This document shows positions 60,161-64,000 of a stretch of 64,000 bases of DNA, in pieces. The stretch covers positions 16,715,347 to 16,779,346 of the forward strand of contig CM038922.1 of assembly GCA_021904315.1 (NCBI GenBank). Reading direction: 5' to 3'. The notes below the pieces were generated by a model. That model searched no databases. It was not told the origin of the DNA and was given only the letters and a program-made list of their open reading frames with translations. This DNA is from Sphagnum magellanicum (Eukaryota; Streptophyta; Sphagnopsida; Sphagnales; Sphagnaceae). The position numbers and the translations under genes were made by a program. How positions within the stretch are numbered: position 1 is the stretch's first letter; each line of letters begins with the position of its first letter.

Positions 60161-62136
60161 TCACCTGGACAGCCCATCAGGATCATCCTCTTCCTCTGGC
60201 TCTTGCTCATTTACTTGCTTTATTCGCTTGCCCTCCCTTGGTCCAGTTCGCCCCCGCTTTTGCTTACCACTGTCCACAACAAACAAGCAGCAATATTGAG
60301 GCTAGATCAGGCAACTATGGACACATTCTGGAATCAATCTCAACAACAGAAACAATATTACATGTCACAAGGACTTCAATTTTAGAACAGCCCACAAGAG
60401 CTCCTATTTACCCTTTCAATGGCCTTTGATAACCTGAGCACAAAACATGGGAAAACCAATCCTGAAATACTCTTGCCCCTACCATTAAAGAAAAATGTTC
60501 TTCAAAACAACTGATACAAAATGGACACACTCATGATCATGGATAGACTACACCTACGGCCCATTTGTAGGAGTTCCCCCAGCCTTTCGGCCAGGCCCCA
60601 TTCCATCCATCCTAGCATCTGCAAGTATTGTTGAACGATGATGGAGTCATTGACTGATGTAAAACCAGAGGGATTTCCAACTCAACTCTCTTTTCTTCCA
60701 AAAATATAAAAGCAATTGAACTTAAGTAAGAAACAACCAGTAACAAGATATCAATGACACAGAGCAAAAGTATTGAGAAAAGAGTGCTATACAGAAGGCG
60801 AAAGCCTTATCAGTACCTGAATCACGACCTGCTGCATGTTCATCCATCTGCATAATAGTGCAGGATAATGCTTAATGTATTTCAGAAATGTTGCTGTTGA
60901 ACAACTCACAATCACAGATTTGTTTTGTACAAAACCTTACACAACCTTGTATCCAGAGAATGGTACCAGAGAAACTCCCTCCCTTTCTAAAACCTATACT
61001 AGAAACTAGGTTGTCCACAACCTCGTAAAAGCAAAACCAGCAGCAAAAACACATCACTGCAACAACACTCACCGCAGGAGATGTCACTGAAGATAATGAA
61101 AAGAGGCGATCCTCTGGTTGGAATTTGCGTGGTCGCTTCAGACTTCACACAAGAAAATAAGACATACTTTACAGTCTTAAATGCTTAAAGAAGCTCTGTG
61201 CATCACCAACATAGCAGATTTTTACAGAATATAGAAAGGATATGTACCCCAGTTTCTAGTTGGGAAAGAAGCAAAGACTGACAGGCATTTAGAGCTGGAA
61301 CCCAGTGAAGGAAACAATGTGAACTAGAGGCCCAGCAGATGCAGAAGATGCACTTACTTGCTTGCTCCTTTACCCGAGCCTAGAAACCCTTCAAAGCCTT
61401 TCAACACATTTCCAGACTGGCTAGAATCATGCAAATAGGTGGTCTCGAGATCATAAACCTGCATGTCACATCCTCATGTGTGACACTTCAATTCCTGACC
61501 TACTATAAGAAGAAGAGGATGCAGTGCCTGCAGGCCTGACTAAATTGTGGTGTATTTTTCACCAAGTTCAAGCTAATGTCCCCCTTTCAGATTCTTGCAG
61601 GAGGTTAACACCTTCTAAGGGGGCAGATCGATTTCCAAATTCTTCCCCAAAGGACTTAGAAGCCCTAGGTTCCACCACAGTAGATTACCAGAGCAATCAG
61701 TTACTCCTTTGATCATAATTGAAGACATATCTAGTGATACACTTCTAGGGTTGGGAACCCTAACCCCTTGCAAGAACACCAAGGTCCTTTCCATTTGGGT
61801 ACTGTATTGATGACAATAAAGTCCTCTATGATTGCCCTCGCTTCATCTCGCACATAGGCAAACTTTCCACATAACTATTGGTAGTCTTTTTCTAGAACAT
61901 TGCTTCAGGAAGTGATGACAAGGAACTCCAGATTGAAGGCTGGAAACAGTTGCTGCACAACGTGCACTAGCAATGACAGTCACTACAGAAGAAGGGACTC
62001 AAATGCTCCTCCAGTCTACCACACCAAACAAACATACCTGTTTCTCAACGCTTCGAAGCTCCTCTTGTAGCTTTTCCTTCTTGGCCATCAGCAATTGGAG
62101 CGTCTGCTGCGGATTGCTCGTTCTTTGCCCTGACAT
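60161..62136 (-). CDS. EAF6: EAF6/MEAF6 chromatin-modification subunit, complete multi-exon gene
   Basis: EAF6 is a small nuclear subunit of NuA4-type histone acetyltransferase complexes. Exons on the minus strand are 62,136-62,038; 61,458-61,358; 61,142-61,073; 60,847-60,817; 60,618-60,558; and 60,269-60,161. All junctions are GT-AG and stay in phase, giving 156 residues. The N-terminus MSGQRTSNPQQTLQLLMAKK runs into EKLQEELRSVEKQ, then VYDLETTYLHDSSQSGNVLK followed by GFEGFLGSGKGAS, then NLKRPRKFQPEDRLFSLSSV followed by TSPA, the family signature through the coiled coil. A Gly-rich linker, a basic QKRGRTGPREGKRIK patch and an acidic EPEEEDDPDGLSR tail follow. Exon 4 is only 31 bp. The stop lies directly beyond AG at a GTGAGT donor. 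If that donor is used, a last exon at 60,038-60,020 changes the end to SRQLLAT. Confidence 0.92.
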
Positions 62137-62309
62137 CTCAAACCCTCTCACGCTCTTGAACCCTAATTCCGTCCCCAAGCAGCCATCAAAAAAGATACCG
62201 TCTTCGCGACTCCGCCATTCGTTTGTGCGTGTATCTGAATGCGGCTACAAAGACATCAATGGCCTTCACCTCCTCTTCTTCCCTCATTCCTTTTCTCTGC
62301 GCACAATAT

Positions 62310-62870
62310 AAACCCTAAACCGACCATTTGGGAGGGTTAGAGCTAACAAGTTATTCTCTCCTCCTCAGCCCGTGCCTGCGTATGTGTCTATTACTAAACC
62401 GGAAGGATAAGCAAAATCGAGCATCTCTAGAAGCATAACCAAAATCGAGCATCGTCAACATTAATACTGTTCAACGGCCCGGTTCACGAGAGAGAAATGA
62501 AATAGATACCTTGCTTTGTATCAGAATTGGACTGCTATCTTCGCCCGATCCTCAAAAATAGTTGCTCTACTGCGCACATGCAAGAAGATGCAGAGAAGCT
62601 CTTTCAAGAAAAAAGAAAAGACCTCATTGCACCACAAATCCTGAACCCTACATCACTTCCAACACGCACTTACAAACATTGCTAAATCACGAGCGCAAAA
62701 CAACACTTTCCGAATCCCAAGAGCGCGAGGAAGGGAGAGGTTGAGTTGTTGCGTTGCGGCGAGGAAGCGTAGTGGCGAGCAGCATTTTTTTCCACTGGCG
62801 AAAGTTCGCCAAAAAGAGAAATTAAAAAGAAAAAAAATCGAAAATGAAGTGTTTTTGAAGGTTTTCAATT
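62310..62870 (-). promoter_or_regulatory. EAF6 upstream region with telo-box and duplicated 5' block
   Basis: AAACCCTAAA at about 62,310 (TTTAGGGTTT on the gene strand) is a telo-box about 175 bases upstream of the EAF6 ATG. Further out, 62,360-62,590 matches 38,870-39,060 and carries a CAAG|GTAT potential splice donor (exon end 62,510), so it may be a 5' non-coding exon. Which of the two sites marks transcription start cannot be decided from sequence. Confidence 0.5.
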
Positions 62871-62879
62871 CTCAGAAGT

Positions 62880-63738
62880 GAGGGAAAAAAATAAAAATAG
62901 ACAGATTCCTATTTTTGGTTTCTAGTGTGTAGCCAAATATATAAACAGATGATTAAAGGCTTTTACTTCACATTTGGTTTATAGCCAGATTTGGCTAAAT
63001 CTTCCTAAGGATCATCGCCAGTTTTTCAACATCTTTCTATGGATGGTCGCCACAAAAGAAAATTCCTCAAAAACACGCTGGTGGCGAGGGTGCGATGTCC
63101 TGAAGGAAAATTTAAACCCGTTTCAGATGGTCATGGATACGAAAACATGTTGGCTGTCTATTCACCAAATTTGAAATCTCAAAATGCCATATCATCTTGT
63201 CATCTCAATTGCGCCTTCAAATTTGGAACCCATTCATAGCTGGATTCACACTAAGAGTTAACTTAGTAGGGATAGTTTTATTCCATTTAAGCCTCTCTTG
63301 ATTTGGGAGTTATATTAACCGAAACATAAGAAGTAAATTAACTCCTGCGCAGTTCACACAAAGGAGATAGACTAAATAGGTAGTGTGATGGGTTTAATTT
63401 AACCTTACCTTGAACCGTTCACATTAAGGGGTTTTCCAAACTACACGAAAAAAGTTTGGGCAGCTTGGGGAATAATCATTGAATTTGTAACAAAAAACTT
63501 TTCAAAAATTTCACAACAATGTGGAATTTCACACCAACGAAAAAGATCAACCTAACACGATCCAAGTTCTCTCTAAGGTCAACTTTGTCAACATCCCAAA
63601 CCCCTTTCTGTATTGGAAGGTCATTATGTGAGACAACCTTCCATCCTAGCATGCCACTGTCATTTTGCAACAAAAGTTGTTCCATTTGGGAGGGTTGAAA
63701 GCGTCTCCAGCGGTGCTCAAAATGTGAACTTGCACAGT
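62880..63738. other. Intergenic; nothing recognised
   Basis: Two overlapping 66-codon plus frames (62,974-63,174 and 63,039-63,239) have no known relatives. The remainder is AT-rich. Confidence 0.4.
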
Positions 63739-63945
63739 AAAATTGGATGAAGAAAATTGAAAATATGCCAGTTTGCAGGACAATGGTTTTGGCTCAGCAT
63801 AATTGCACAGTTTGCTGTGGCCGGTAAAATGTCCAGCAACACTGTGCACCTGCACAAATGAGTGTAATGGATATAATCTGACTGCTGTTCAGTGTTTTTG
63901 ATTGGCCAATCATAATGATTGGTTCAGATGATGAAACCATGCCAA
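63739..63945 (-). repeat. CCAAT-pair dispersed repeat, copy 3
   Basis: Third copy of the family, inverted. On the minus strand the CCAATCA boxes are at 63,922-63,916 and 63,905-63,899, again 17 bp apart. They are followed by GAGCCAAAACCATTGT, AAACTGGCAT and TTCATCCAATTTT as in copy 1. Confidence 0.75.
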
Positions 63946-64000
63946 ACTTTATAAACAGAAAGCGCCCAAGAAAGGGCGAGAAAAAGAAACAAGAGGGCAA

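Noticed and set aside
1-64000. tRNA and rRNA genes
   Set aside because: No segment with a convincing GGTTCRANYCC-type B box plus foldable cloverleaf, and no rRNA-like sequence, was seen; near matches such as 11,780 (CTACTGGTTCAAACCAGG) are isolated.

Overview
This is nuclear DNA from a land plant, probably a non-flowering lineage with a repeat-rich, AT-rich genome. The plant call rests on three recognisable host genes (CDC73/parafibromin, an NNF1/PMF1-type kinetochore subunit and an EAF6/MEAF6 chromatin subunit), on consensus plant splice sites, on telo-box motifs beside two of these genes, and on plant-type Helitron, pogo and PIF/Harbinger relics. The species cannot be told from the window.

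Layout. 0-5.3 kb: 5' part of CDC73 (runs off the left edge), then a 197-codon NNF1-like gene and its GC-rich upstream block. 5.3-13 kb: AT-rich, gene-poor, with simple and degenerate tandem repeats. 13-20.1 kb: a decayed Helitron holding three solo LTRs of one family, two with clean 5-bp target duplications. 21-25.3 kb, 35.6-37.6 kb and 42.3-47 kb: three same-strand copies (here A, B, C) of an unrecognised two-exon gene encoding a short acidic protein; B is a pseudogene. 26-35 kb: AT-rich DNA with a small GC-rich island, a PIF/Harbinger relic and minor repeats. 47.4-48.4 kb: a second GC-rich island. 48.6-49.4 kb: an 82-bp minisatellite. 52.5-54.1 kb: a G19 run and a pyrimidine-rich minisatellite. 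55.0-56.2 kb: a pogo-class transposase relic. 57.6-60.0 kb: an orphan exon-like segment and a 1.1-kb tandem duplication. 60.0-62.9 kb: a complete six- or seven-exon EAF6 gene, reconstructed from splice sites.

All host genes recognised lie on the minus strand. CDC73 (Paf1 transcription-elongation complex) and EAF6 (NuA4-type acetyltransferase complexes) act on chromatin, and NNF1 acts at the kinetochore; nothing suggests they form a functional cluster. The most unusual signal is the shuffling of upstream blocks. The block upstream of NNF1 recurs upstream of A and in part upstream of C, and a block upstream of EAF6 recurs at 38.9 kb near B. A separate short repeat carrying two CCAATCA boxes exactly 17 bp apart occurs three times. 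I found no CRISPR array, tRNA, rRNA or complete autonomous element.
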